Numbered from the stretch's first letter, positions 23,144 to 34,287 are shown. The stretch: 64,000 nt of DNA from Heligmosomoides polygyrus polygyrus (GCA_947396885.1 OX377202.1:82874408-82938407), one strand, 5' to 3'. The notes: generated from the sequence alone by a model not told the origin. A program made the numbers and translations.

Positions 23144-24138
23144 GTTGTCCCATAAGTCCCCGCCGTTTTTTTTCAACGAATCATTGCGTATTCCGCCGGC
23201 GGTCTCTTGCATAGAGCTGCACAGCTTTCGAAAGAAAAGGATTTGCTCTATCAGATCACGTATTGCATTTCTTTTTTCATCCTGAATTTTGTCAATAACT
23301 GGTCATCTGCGCAGTTGCTTCTCTTGCTTATGTTTTTTGATTTTTTTCGAAGTTTTTCACAGCTTTTGGAAGACAATGTTCTGTGCTACAAGAATATGTG
23401 TTAGTGCTATTTGCTCATTTGTCCTTTATTGATTTTCAGGTCATGAAATTGGGAAGCCCGAAGAAGATATATTTTGCCGACAGCTCCTGCTCGTGGAAGG
23501 TTTTTTGCTTGGTGTTGAATGTCGTTCGGAAGCGAATGTCTTGCTCTATAAGAATTTGTGTCGCGTTTATTGGCTCACGCTGATTTCTGTCGAATATCAA
23601 CAAAATGCCAAAAAGAGAAAAATCGTCTTCACCAACGACTCCTTCTCCTTCTTCAGTTGTTGATATTCGACAGAAATCAGCGTGAGCCAATAAACGTGAC
23701 ATAAATTCTTATTGAGCAAAACATCTTCTTCCAAACGACATATAACACCAAGCAAAAAGTCGAACCACAGAACCGAGCTGTCGCTAAAAATTCGAAAAGT
23801 CGGACGTCCCAATTTGGGGAGCTTAATATCAATAATAGGCAAATAAGCAAATAGAACCAGTACGTGTACTTGTAGCACTAAACATTGCCTTCCAAATGCT
23901 ATGAAAAACTGCTCAAAAAATTCCAAACCTATGCGGAGAGAACAAGTGCGCAAATGGCTACTTTTTCACTTCAACGACCTAAAAATTGACAAAATTCATT
24001 GTGAAAAAAGAAATGCAATAAAGATTCTGATAGAGCAAATCATTCTCTTTCGAAAGCTGTATAGCGCTATGCAAGAGACAGTCGGCTGAATCCGCAATGG
24101 ATCGTCGAAAAAAAAACGGCGGGGACTTATGGGACAAC
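23144..24138. mobile_element. Mariner-ended palindromic (foldback) element
   Basis: The termini are near-perfect inverted repeats, GTTGTCCCATAAGTCCCCGC at the left and its complement at the right. They resemble mariner-type ends (GGTTGTCCCATAAGT). The inverted similarity continues through almost the whole element: left arm about 23144-23600, centre about 23601-23655, right arm about 23656-24138. Matched blocks include TCTTGCATAG, AGCTTTCGAAAG, TTGCTCTATCAGA, TGCATTTCTTTTTTCA and, near the centre, TTGGCTCACGCTGATTTCTG. Each arm also contains about three diverged direct repeats of a roughly 150-bp unit. There is no transposase, so it would depend on a mariner transposase in trans. Confidence 0.85.
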
Positions 24139-24184
24139 AATTCTGCTGCAACGTCCGCCGCTTCGAAGTGACAAGAAACATGCA

Positions 24185-24720
24185 CAGGGTGTCTCACAAA
24201 CATATACACTGTTCGAAATGTGATAACTCACTGTAACGGTACTGAAAATGTTGAAAAAATCATACGAAAGCTTAAAAAATGGAAATTCTCCGGCTTATGA
24301 GTGGTTAGGAATGCGCCATGCACTTGTCTGAAATTTCGCATTTTATACTCGACTAATTGTGTTTCGCTTGAATACCTGTTATAATTTCTTCACAAAGTGG
24401 CCGTATCTTTTGATTTGTGCCACCTTTAAGTTTTAAAGCTTAAAAACTCCTGCGAAACGGCTTGCGAAAAACACAGGGTAACCTAAAAATGCGGGTACTG
24501 TTCGAATGGTTCTAATATTGCTGCTAAGAAAGTTTCTGAAGAAGTTTGAGGTTTATATAAAAACGCGAAACAGCAAATGTTCTGTGGTGAGCAAATAGTG
24601 AAGATTGCGCCATGCCCTGGCCCTGAAACCTTGCATTTCAGGCTCAATTGATTGTGCATGAGCTTAATGTTTTACGGTCTTTATACAAATCAGCGTTTCT
24701 CGGATTGGGGGAGGACTCAG
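24185..24720. repeat. Diverged tandem duplication, about 290-bp unit
   Basis: Two consecutive blocks align: CACAGGGTGTCTCA (24185) with CACAGGGTAACCTA (24474); TACACTGTTCGAA with GGTACTGTTCGAA; and ATGCGCCATGCACTTG with TTGCGCCATGCCCTGG, followed by similar text. Similarity is moderate, so the duplication is old. I see no coding or RNA signal in either unit. Confidence 0.55.
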
Positions 24721-25032
24721 CTGGAATGTGTAGATGTAAGTATCGAAGTATTGAGGCCCAGAAACATGGATACTACGCGACGACGGCTGTGACATATTAA
24801 GTGTGGAATTACTGTGAGAAAGACATGGCTATCAACTAGCAACTCTGAGCATAGAGGCTTCACACGGTCTGTCATAAAATTTGCAACTCTGCTCATTGAA
24901 GCCTGAGCCGCTACGATGAATGCTTCAGAAAGATCTTAGAAGACAAACGCCCGAACACACATTACGCACAATAATTCACGTAGTAAGCTGTTAGAACGAT
25001 GTTTTGTTGCGATCAAAACTGTTAGCGCCAGA

Positions 25033-25106
25033 GCGCCAGGCGGGACTGGAACCCACACCTCCCTCTGAACGGGTGGGAATGCTCGATGCCATTACTCCAC
25101 CGGCGC
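25033..25106 (-). tRNA. tRNA-like unit, left arm of locus A
   Basis: The minus-strand copy has acceptor-like ends GCGCCGG and CTGGCGC, but its B box is mutated (GGTTCCAGTCC) and its A box is altered (TGGAGTAATGG). The anticodon-loop region reads CCGTTCA. It is best read as a tRNA-derived pseudogene within a mobile element. Confidence 0.45.
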
Positions 25107-25162
25107 TGTTTGATCGAACGCGCTGAGCCCCACGAGGTGTGGATGTTGCGTTCGATCAAGCG

Positions 25163-25236
25163 GCGCCGGTGGTGTTATGGGGTAGAGCATTCCCGCCCGG
25201 TCAAAGAGAGGTGCGGGTTCGAGTCCCACCTGGCGC
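25163..25236 (+). tRNA. tRNA-like unit, right arm of locus A
   Basis: The ends GCGCCGG and CTGGCGC can pair. The A box is TGGTGTTATGG and the B box GGTTCGAGTCC matches the Pol III consensus exactly. The anticodon stem is poorly paired (CCCGC against AAGAG), so a working tRNA is unlikely, but Pol III transcription from these boxes is plausible. Confidence 0.5.
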
Positions 25237-25330
25237 TAGAAGTTTGATCGCAACAAAACATCGTTCTAATAGCTTACATCCTCGAAACCAGCTAATTGAG
25301 GCTTAAACAAACTGATTTGAATCAATTCAC

Positions 25331-26010
25331 ATTGTGATCGCTGCATGTGTAAATTATTGTACCCAGCGAGGAGCTACAAGCCCTAACATTACTCTCAGGT
25401 CTCTTGAACGTCAAAAGACAGACCTCGAACAACTAACAAAGGCTCGCTATATTGATGTGCAAGGAGTTATAATGTATCGCAGAGCCTGTCATGGGGGTCT
25501 AGACGCCAGAAAAATTACGACGAGGGAAGGCGATGATGACGAATAGGTGAAAAGAATACTGAGAGTTTTTCTTGTGATACCACCGCTACTGAGGGGAGAG
25601 TAACTTGAAGGCAATGGATTCACATAAACGTCATCGGAACGTAAGAATAGTTAGCGTTGCAGAGAGAAAGCAGAATCTCAAGGCCTATTGGGTGGAGCAA
25701 GTCTTTAGAGGCTACATGTTCTGATTGCGAAAACAACGAGGCACGCGTATTCTCATGGGGATTTCTCTCTCGCATAACATGCCAACGACAGGAGCATTGA
25801 CTAGCAGATGAAAGCCACGTTCAGCGGAAAATCCAAGACAGGAAATCTGTTCTCGACTCTGATATACCTTAGTTCTCAAAAAGCAAGAGGAAGAGAAATG
25901 AACGAGCACGAGATCGCGCCAATGTGGAAGAAAAGGAACGCGTTTGGTAACTATACTTTTAGCTTTCAGCCATTGAGTACAGACTCCGATTAATTGCTAT
26001 TCTTCCTTAT
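25331..26010. other. No supported feature
   Basis: The frames at 25334-25546 and 25712-25993 are short and unrecognised. No repeat is evident. Confidence 0.4.
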
Positions 26011-26017
26011 TTCGCAG

Positions 26018-26250
26018 TGGATAAAAGGTCACCTTAAGGGCAGTGATTAATCGCATCCATTATGGTATGACTCATGTGTCTACTACGGAACAGTTTGAAT
26101 TCGTCATAGGTTCAAGCAATGACTTGTGATCAGTAGATGGACAAAGCAGCGCTTCATCTTTCTTAAGCAAATATGACACCTACATATTTACCGGGGTATG
26201 GAAGGTGTAATTGCTCTTGGCGGGGCTCGAACTTTAATGAGAGAATCCTT
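26018..26250 (-). mobile_element. SINE-A copy, heavily decayed
   Basis: Antisense blocks remain in order: GCAATGACTTGTGATCAG, GCAGCGCTTCATC, ACCGGGGTATGGAAGG and GGCGGGGCTCGAACTTTAA. The head beyond the B-box region is lost, and the tail is reduced to GGATAAAAGG. Confidence 0.6.
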
Positions 26251-26259
26251 CAGTTGCAG

Positions 26260-27930
26260 CACACCCTTTCAGAAGAGTACCAAGATATCTGTACGCTTAT
26301 TGAAAGACAGACATACCGTGGAAGGCATAATTTATTTTCGAACGTTCACGCTTGCTTGCGGAAGAACCTAACGACGTGATAAAACGGTGGTAGGGAGGAA
26401 GGGATGTTGGCGACCGCTAAGCAGCAACCGGGTAGTTAGCCTAATCAAAGTGGGCGCGAGTCTACGTGCCTTCTTCTTTGCTGTCTATTCGAAATTTGAA
26501 AAACTTGGCTCTCCGGATGCATTTTTTCAGGTGCCTATACTGCATAAATGGAGAATAGACAGGGAAAGCAGCACATGAAAGCACTTTCAATTTGAAAAAT
26601 TCAAAGTGACCGTAGTGTCGAGTCTGTTCTCTCAAACTTGAGCGGTTACCCATGTTTAGCCACAAAACCTCAGCCTCTTATGACGTTATATGACATCATA
26701 TATTTTTAATGACAAGGTAAGAACTCTGTAGACACAAGACTCCTACATAGCCTTGCCACAAGACCTGCATGTCAAATGACATTGGCATGTGGATCCGCAG
26801 CATATTTATATGGAGTTTTTCTTCGTATCAACGATGAAGACAAGTCAATGGGCATGGAGGTAAGCATTTCTATTTTAATACGTTGTTTTTGTTCTTCTTC
26901 ATATAGGATACATTTAAGAATTAAAATATTTGTCCGTATGTCCTTCATCCCTCCGACCGCACAAACTTCAAAGTAGGTATCTCATATAGGTACAGTTCTT
27001 ATCGATCTCTGCTTGATTTTGAAGCGAATACGCAGCACTTCGGACAGGTTTCACATCAACCGAAGATTTCAAAAAAGTCTAAGCTTTGACTTTCGGTATA
27101 GAGAAATTGCTGATGGTAGGATGCGAATTGTTGTACATACGAATTTTTTAAGCTACATAAACAAAAGGTTCTCTTGCACTTGTATGTGCAGATAAAATGT
27201 CAGACCAGGATTAGAGACCTGTATCGGCGATTTTTCGAATCAAAATAGAATCTGTGGTGATTTGGACCCATTGCTAACTGCATGCCTGGAGAACCAGGCA
27301 AGATGTAGTGGACTTGGTCATAGGTGTTTAAGAATGTTACATCGAGTAACGTCGCAGTATTTTTGGTGCCCTTCTGACCATGGCTAGAATATGGGACGTT
27401 AGGTTTTGTTTTCCTCTTTCAAAATCACAGCAGAGATCAAACATCCTCACTCATAGAAATCTCAAGCGGTTCAACTTATTAGTAGGTGATGATGTAGATG
27501 TCGTCAATACTTCTATGAATTCGTTCAAGTTCATAGTGGTTCACAGGAAGCTATATTAGTTTTGCTATGTTTACCATCGTTATGTCCGTAGAACGTTCAT
27601 ATGAGCTAGAATTTATAATAATTATTTATGTGACTTTAGTTGCACGGCTTGGCTCATGTTTGATAAATTAATAAAAACAGGCAGTCAGACACCAATGTCG
27701 GTCGATTTTTGCCTAGAATTGAACTAATATAATGAAACCGCGTGAATATAATGGCTGCTTGAAGGCTTCAATAAAAATAATAGAAATCGAACTGATCGGT
27801 ATAAACCGAATGCTGTCAAGTTCTTTAGAGAAGCCCATGTGAGCAACCATACAGGTGGCCTCTCGGTCATCCAGCAAAGCTGATTACCGAGGATTGACGA
27901 CGTTTCGCAGTGGTAGTACGTGGTAACATA
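26260..27930. other. Mostly featureless, contains one exon candidate
   Basis: Apart from the candidate at 26776-26859 I see no identifiable sequence. The region is AT-leaning, with short frames on both strands and no repeat family I can match. Confidence 0.35.
26776..26859 (+). CDS. Candidate initial exon, unidentified gene
   Basis: An ATG frame of 28 codons (MTLACGSAAYLYGVFLRIND then EDKSMGME) ends at a good donor GTAAGC (26860-26865). The N-terminal half is moderately hydrophobic. No acceptor-bounded second exon in the right phase is obvious within the next kilobase, and I recognise no family. Confidence 0.25.
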
Positions 27931-27935
27931 ACTGA

Positions 27936-28185
27936 AGAAGGCGCCGGCTACCGCGAGCTCCCCAAATTCAGGTTCTTGGTTGGGGTCCCAAACACGTTGG
28001 TCACGCCGTCCAGTCTTCCAGAATTGATGAAGGTTTTGTGAAATTAGTGCCCGATTAATTCATCGACAGACGGGTAAATAAAGGGGAGGATATATGTTGG
28101 CCATCGAAGGCCACCGAATTGGCCAAATAAGCATTCAAATTGCCCTCATGACATAACGAAAGGACGGAAGTGGAGTGCACTGCGC
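27936..28185 (+). mobile_element. SINE-A copy, decayed
   Basis: Blocks GAAGGCGCCGGCTACCG, CAGGTTCTTGGTTGGGG, TTAATTCATCGACAG, GGCCACCGAATTGGCC, AATAAGCATTCAAATTGCC and TCATGACATAACG follow the family order, with deletions and no clean tail. Promoter boxes are degraded. Confidence 0.62.
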
Positions 28186-28780
28186 ATCAGTTGAAGAGAT
28201 TGATTAATGCCGACCTTTAAGCTTCAATTCACAGTGATGTGGTAGTTCGGTTGATAAAGCACCACTAGTAACGTGAAGGGGGGGGGGGGGCGCAATACGC
28301 GAGGCAATGGCAGTTGAAAGTTCTAGATAAGCCTGCAGCGAGTTTAGGCTGCGCCGAAGACAGATCATCGGGATGGGTATGGTTGCACTGCACTACCATC
28401 ACCGGCGAGCAGTCGTGATACCCCACAACTCATAGAGCGATTAGTGCGCTGACGTCAATGCATTGAAACATGACTCGTGAGGCATTGCGGAAAACGCGAA
28501 AGTGCATAGTGCGAGCCAGATTTGCTCCAGAAGCGCTCATCCGCATAATATTATATAAGGCACGTGATTTGCATATCAATGTCACTTTGAACTTGGCACT
28601 TTTTATTTGAAACCGGATACCTTAATAAATAAAATAGGCATTTTGCAATTCAGGTGAGTTGTATCTAAAGTTTAAATGAAAGTTAACCTTTGTGATAAAA
28701 ATCTACTACCATTCCTCACTGCATAACTTTCGCTAAACTGTATTTACGATATCATTTAAAGAAACATAGCTATTTCAAGG
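28186..28780. other. No gene; contains a 13-nt poly-G run
   Basis: An uninterrupted G13 lies at 28278-28290. Nothing else in the stretch is recognised. Confidence 0.5.
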
Positions 28781-29062
28781 CGAACACATGTAGCGTAGTC
28801 CGAGGAGGTGCTGGGTGGCGCGGGTACCCGATGCCAGGTTACTGGCTCGGATTTTCCGCCCAGGTCAACCATGCCTTTCAATCCTCTGGGTCGGTGAGTA
28901 GGTAACATAATTGTATGAAAAGGATAAAGCGCTGACTTGTCTATTGTCCGGCCACCGCATGCCATTGTATGGCCGAATGCGCCTCCACGACATCCTGTAG
29001 AAGTAGAATGCTTGGCGCAACTCAAAAGTAATTGAGTAACGCCGTTCTTTATCCTTTACATT
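28781..29062 (+). mobile_element. SINE-A copy, near full length
   Basis: The A box region TAGCGTAGTCCGAGG and B-box position GGCTCGGATTTTCC are slightly altered. The body is complete to GTTCTTTATCCTTTA. A small insertion (TATGAAA) interrupts the usual GTCTGGGAAGGATAAAGC block. No convincing target duplication was found. Confidence 0.78.
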
Positions 29063-29064
29063 CA

Positions 29065-30730
29065 GGAGGAGTGCGCAGCACAGTCTCACCACATAAACAA
29101 GTCTTCGTGCCGGGACACATTAGATCAGACCTAAAACAATGTTTTGCCCGAAAGAATAAAAGTTCTGTGCTCATTCTAAAAGTACTCATTTCGTCTTAAA
29201 AGCTGTGTGAGAGTTATTTCACACAAAATTCTTTAAAACAACTGTATAGATTGCCTTTGGTTAAAACCGTCTTTTTTGAATTCAGACATACTTATTTTGC
29301 TTGAAAAGTTGACAGTTCAAAGTGAGAAATGACCAGTTTCAAATAAAAGGTGGCCAACTTAAAGCGAAAATTGTATATCACTAGGACGTGCGAGTGCAGT
29401 TCTGAGTTATCGAATTGTTTTGAATTTGCGAGTTTTCTATGTTCAGATTGTTCAATTCTTTAAGAGAGTGGAACCTTTTTCAATGAGGTAAATAGGTTGA
29501 AGTTGTGTTGCCATAGAAGCAACACGTCGATCATGAACCGAAAGAGCTACCATATTCTCTCTACGGTAACGAAATGCCGACGTCAGTGGTTTTTAGATCA
29601 ACTTTGAACGACCATTCTCTGAGCTTCATTAGAATTCCAGCCCGAAAGCCTGTATAGGAATTCGCATAAAATTAGCCCCGTCCGGTCGTTCGAGTTCCAG
29701 CTGTGGCCCAGAAGTGAGAAAACCATTTCGGAAAAGTTCCAGAGAGGGACGCTAATCTGAATCTCATGAGGCACACGGCAATAGCTAATAACACGGGCCC
29801 ATTTTGGTTCTCTCGCTATGGATTTCTCAGGTTACCGTCAAAACGCACCCGAGCAAAAAGCGAAGAAATTGCTCACTTGACCAGGGCAGGAAATAAACCT
29901 CCGAAACCAAGGAATCGACTCGGCGCGAAAGCAAGAGCTGGCGCCTTCTTCATCATTATTATCCGCGCACAAAAAAGAAAAGAATTATTAAAAAAAGAGA
30001 CGAGACATATTAGCAACGCTTTAATTTTGCTTACACTGCTTATAGCAGCACTAGTGAAAAAGGAATATTGGATGTAGGCAACGTAGTCAACGGAGCAACG
30101 TTCGGAATACGCCATGCATTCTGCCTTCAAGCGAGGACAGTTTAAATGGCATGTTTTCCACAAAGGCTGGTCGGAGCGGCCGTTGGAAAATTGCTGCTGC
30201 TTTTTGTCTGCTTGCAAATCTGGTACACATCCTACGCAGTCATTATAGAGCATGGGTATTGACCTGCGAAAGAGTTCAACTGGAGATTGCGTAGCGATAA
30301 ACGAACACCTTGCTGAAGCGCATCCTAATAGGAAAATGAGAAAAACAAGTAATTGCCGTCATCACACATATACTGTATTAATCCATCGACACAGGATAGA
30401 TGAACAATTTGGTCGACCTGATCGTGAGCAGAGCTGTTCAAAGAAACAGCCTAAGAGGACGCCCTTTGCATTCGTTTCCGTTTTTACGATTGTTCTGACG
30501 TCGGACACTGGAGGCGAAGAACAGAACAGCTTGTAAGAACGATTACCACCACAATATAAGTACAAAGACCGGGTTTATATACACGACAAAAGGGGCGGTC
30601 CAGATCAGGTGGTACAAGATCTATAGGCCACCCGGGCAGCCAACCAGTAAAACGCAGGGTCGGGATAGAACAACGACGTAGAGGGCAAACGCTGAAAAGT
30701 AGCAGAAGGCAAACAGTAGCATAGAATTTC
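29065..30730. other. No supported feature
   Basis: Overlapping frames at 29766-30565 on both strands are unrecognised. Around 30095-30135, 'GGAATACGCCATGCATTCTG' resembles the SINE-A 3' body but is too short to call. AT-rich text near 29280-29370 recalls the arm of the TIR element at 32811, but only loosely. Confidence 0.35.
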
Positions 30731-30734
30731 GATT

Positions 30735-30992
30735 AAATAAAGGATAAAAACGATAAAGGAAGGCAGTAGTGAATCTCTTTTGAGAAGGGCCACGCATTCC
30801 ATGTACTTCTACGGCATTCCGTGGAGACTGCCTGAATGCGTAATTGGTCTTTACAATTACATGCAGTGGCCAGACGATGAACAAGTCAGTACTATACATA
30901 TGTATCCAAGATAAGCCTCGCATCTTTTCATCAACGCCAGAGGAATGAAAGGCTTGGTAGTCTAGGTCGAAAATTCGGACCATACACCTGGC
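30735..30992 (-). mobile_element. SINE-A copy, head-to-head with the next
   Basis: The antisense copy has a GATAAAGGA tail, blocks GGCCACGCATTCC, ACTTCTACGG, GTGGCCAGACGATGAACAAG and GAGGAATGAAAGGCTTGG, then a decayed head. Its head abuts the head of the plus-strand copy starting at 30993, which gives an inverted pair. Confidence 0.72.
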
Positions 30993-32710
30993 GTGGGCGC
31001 GTGGAGCGCAGTCGGAGGAGGCGCCGGCTGTTGCCTGCACCCGATACCAGATTCCTGGTTCGGATTTCCCGCCCAGGCCAACCAAGCCTTCCATCCCTAC
31101 GGGGTCGGTGAATTGGTGCCAGACTTGTCTGGGAAGGATAAAGCACTGACTTGTTCATCTTTAGAAGTAGAATACACCTGTACACCGGTTTGGTCGCCTT
31201 CGAAGGTGATGTATATTGAAAGAGTCGAAAAGGTTCAAAGGAGGTTTACGAATCAAATCTTCGGTAGGAATGGTATGTTCAGTGTCAGTTATCGAGATAG
31301 ACTCGCCTTCCTTGGAACCACATCCTTGCGATTAAGGAGAACCATATATGATCAAAGCCTGCTATTCAAAATAGTTTTCAATCTTATAGAAATTGAAAAA
31401 AATGAACTTTTTGATTTTTATGAATTTAGCAATAGAACAAGAGGTCATGCCTTGCGGATCTACATTGGAAGAATACGATCTCAACAGTTCTTTGAATCAT
31501 TTCTAGTGCGTGCAACGAAAACGTGGAACAAATTGCCAAGCGACCTAGTCTCATCATCAACTCCAGCCAGCTTCAGCCGCAGGCTGGAGTCATATCTCAA
31601 AGAAAAGGGGTTCTTTTGAATTTCTTAATGGTTACAATTTTTGATCAATACTCAAGGATTACAGATACGGCTAAAGCATTATATCGCCTCCCCACAGCAG
31701 CATCGACTTGTAGAATGATTTCAGAAGCACTTCGAGAACCGCGAAGATCATACTAGCTATATTATAATGTATTAAGGCACCTGATTTTATACACTGTGTT
31801 ATGTAGATTGTTTTTTGTGTTTTCACATTTGGTTTCAAGGATCTGCTTAGTCTGAGAAAAGCCCATTCGCCCTCCTTTCTGCTATTCAGTATTTCGAGCG
31901 AAAGTTATCCAGTTTTGTTGCTTAATTACTTTTGATACTCCAAAACGTCTACTCTTCTCAGTCGTATGATGCAATTTGCTGTATACTGCATGTCAAGTTA
32001 GATGGCAAAAACGATAAGGCAAAAAGACATTCTTAAAGCCTTCGCAACTCTACAAATTGCTGCGGTATTATGGTCGACCAGTCTGTAGTTATAGAAGCAA
32101 CGAAGGCGGTTACTGAAAGAAGGAATACCTCACCTAAGTTCGAAAGGCTACTTCCTTACGCTTAGGTGTGACCTGCCACGAATGTTGCTCGAGAGTGGTG
32201 CGAAATTAACTAATTTCTTACAGACCATGCTATAACTCGGCTGGTTTTTACAAAATCGCTTCATTTTGTGCAACGCTTTTAAGAAATGCTCTCATTTGCC
32301 CTCTAACAACTTGTTTAGGTACAGTCAAATTGTGGTTATACTGGGTATGAATTAGAAAGAATAATACTTTTACTTTCTCGGAAATTTTAAATTGAAATGA
32401 CCTTAATGGAATTAATGTCTAGAGACATGATGAGTTTGCAATGTGTACACAGTGAGCAATATTAATCAAATAATTTAGTTGGTTTTATACATGAATCTAA
32501 ATCATGGGCTCTTCTCAGCTAGCAGATTTATTTCGGATATAACGTGCCTTCCTTCTCCTTGTTATATAGCCAATCGTAGAATTGCTATGTTTTCGTTTGA
32601 TGATTTTGCTGTTTTGATATTGGCTTAAATAAAATAGTAATAGTAATAGTAATAGAATGCGTGGCACATCCCAAATGGGATTGAATAACGCCGTCCTTTA
32701 TCCTTATCCT
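30993..32710 (+). mobile_element. SINE-A copy split by a LINE insertion
   Basis: Part one is 30993-31173, with intact head TGGGCGCGTGGAGCGCAGTC, near-consensus B box GGTTCGGATTTCC and body to TTGTTCATC. It then has an internal deletion and TAGAAGTAGAAT. Part two (32653-32710) resumes TAGAATGCGTGGCACATCCC and ends in the TTTATCC tail. The LINE between them is flanked by TAGAAT on both sides. The internal deletion (about 60 bp of the consensus) is separate from the insertion. Confidence 0.82.
31174..32652 (+). mobile_element. CR1-like LINE 3' portion inserted in SINE-A
   Basis: An open frame encodes the non-LTR C-terminal domain: PVWSPSKVMYIERVEKVQRR, FTNQIFGR, YRDRLAFLGTTSLRLRR, SNRTRGHALRIY, FLVRATKTWNKLPSDLV and a stop at 31619. 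The frame is intact and continues upstream into SINE sequence, which gives a chimeric frame of about 208 codons (30993-31619). A 3' UTR of about 1 kb follows, ending AATAAAATAGTAATAG with a (TAATAG)n tail at 32636-32652. TAGAAT flanks it at 31168-31173 and 32653-32658. The RT core is absent (5' truncation). Confidence 0.82.
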
Positions 32711-32736
32711 TATACCTGGTGTCAGCTGCATGCCAC

Positions 32737-32798
32737 AGCCAGCTCCTCCGCTGACTGTGGTTCACGCGCGAATCGAATCACAGTCAGAGGAGCTGGCC
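32737..32798. repeat. Imperfect hairpin next to the SINE tail
   Basis: CCAGCTCCTCCGCTGACTGT pairs with a complementary arm containing ACAGTCAGAGGAGCTGG across a loop with CACGCGCG. It could be a tiny MITE or the end of a neighbouring element. Confidence 0.6.
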
Positions 32799-32810
32799 AC
32801 TTTCTCGTCG

Positions 32811-33499
32811 AATTGGACCCTTTTCAATCCAAATTGAACACTCTTCTAAGCTAGCTTAAAAATTTTGAAATCAAGTTGAACGTCTTCCAAATCGAAACGA
32901 GCTTTTTACAAATCAGCTACAAACTCTTCAGATGCTTAAAATAATTTTTCTTCAGGGAACATTTGATTTTTATTTTTATTTTTTTTAGTCCGGCTGCCCG
33001 AATGAGTAATAATTTCCTAAGTTTTTGTTTCTTGAGGAAAACAGCATACTAAATTTTGTTTTAAAGCGCAACAAGGCAGCCACAAGTCATCAGTGCATTA
33101 AAAGACCAAATTGCGTCATGCACTCGGAAAGATCGTTGTGATTTTTGTTTGATTGACAGTGTTAATGCTGCTTATATGAAGCATTGAAGTGAGAATATGT
33201 GTGTTCTTTGCAATTGTTTTTGTTGCATTGTTCAGAGATTTGAAGCTCCATGCACTGAAAGTCGTCATCTTACTGCTTTTTAAAACAAGCTGCAAACCAT
33301 TGTTTTTCCATAAAAGATGACAACTTTATAAAACTTCAATTTTTCTTGAACAAAAAATTATTTTGCCGTTTTTGGAGAGTATTTAGTTTAATCCGACAAG
33401 GAACTCATTTTGATTTGGAATAATTCGCCTCGACTTTAAAAGTCTTAAGCTATTATAGCTTAGAAGGGTGTCCAATTTGATTTGAAAAGTGCCCAATTT
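32811..33499. mobile_element. AT-rich TIR element, family M2
   Basis: The left arm (32811-32872) starts AATTGGACCCTTTTCAATCC and contains CACTCTTCTAAGCTAGCTTAA. The right arm (33431-33499) carries the complement in mirrored order. The interior is AT-rich and non-coding. The start of a second copy lies at 42956-43090. No target duplication is clear. Confidence 0.68.
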
Positions 33500-33509
33500 G
33501 AAGTAAAAA

Positions 33510-34280
33510 TAGTATGATAATGCCAAAAATATTGAGAATTAATAATGCAGACTGAAGGCAGTATAGGGCGAATAATATTGTTGAAACTACATTATGACTC
33601 ATTCCCTGAAATCGGTTCGTGCCGACGCACCACCAACCAGTGAGTAGCTGGCTAGTTGCAAAACTCCTGAAAGCTGGGTGCCCTGTGTAATGGTGAGTAT
33701 TACCCATCGGTTTGTCATACCGAGACCCTGCAGTTGTGGTAAAAGCACTTGCCGTGACACTTGATCTTGCCCTAGCTGCAACTGGTTTGTAAAGCTTTTT
33801 TATCTCGTACAAGGTGCCTGAGAGAGAAGAGGTGTTTTGCACCTATGTATGACAGACTATTGAGTATCTTGTACACTACAGATACATCAATTATTTATCT
33901 TCTAAATTCAAAGTATGGCAGCAATGTTTTGAGACGGCTCTGACTGCTGACCTGCGGACACTCATAGAAAACCTAATCGCAGATCTGCCTTCATAGCCTT
34001 CCATACCTCGCTTGTTGATGCTTCCCTCTCAGAGATAGAGATCTCGTTCTAACGATTATACTACATGGCTCCAGAAAAATGAGTCCAGAGGCATGCTGCA
34101 AAAAAAGTAGACGCATGGTTGCCGCAGTGTCCAGATGACGTCGACATCTGTTTGCTCGGACGGCGCCCGACGAACCGTTTGTGTTTTCCACAGCCTCAGG
34201 TTGAGCAAATATTGAGCGTCCGATTTCCACCTCCACAGGAAACCTCATCCAAGTGCTTCACAATCTTTTGTGCTCAAAGG
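33510..34280. other. Unrecognised, one long minus-strand frame
   Basis: A minus-strand frame covers 33453-33842 (129 codons). Its C-terminal third is hydrophobic and runs into the M2 arm, so at least that part is transposon. The upstream part (for example KPMGNTHHYTGHPAFRSFAT) is not recognised, and I cannot support a gene. Confidence 0.25.
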
Positions 34281-34287
34281 AGAAACT

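Larger units (their letters stand above)
24973..25330. mobile_element. Foldback tRNA-like element, locus A
   Basis: The palindrome spans 24983-25277, with ends GTAAGCTGTTAGAACGATG and the complement ending TTCTAATAGCTTAC. The arms contain TTTTGTTGCGATCAAA, then a tRNA-like unit each (25033-25106 minus, 25163-25236 plus), then an inner repeat TTTGATCGAACGC. A non-palindromic right tail (GAGGCTTAAACAAACTGATT) follows to about 25323. AATTCAC at 24973-24979 and 25324-25330 may be the target duplication. The same layout at 35980-36494 shows it is a family. Confidence 0.8.

Noticed and set aside
23430..23442. Acceptor-like attgattttcag with downstream open text
   Set aside because: It is inside the mariner-ended palindrome, and the mirrored sequence appears in the other arm.
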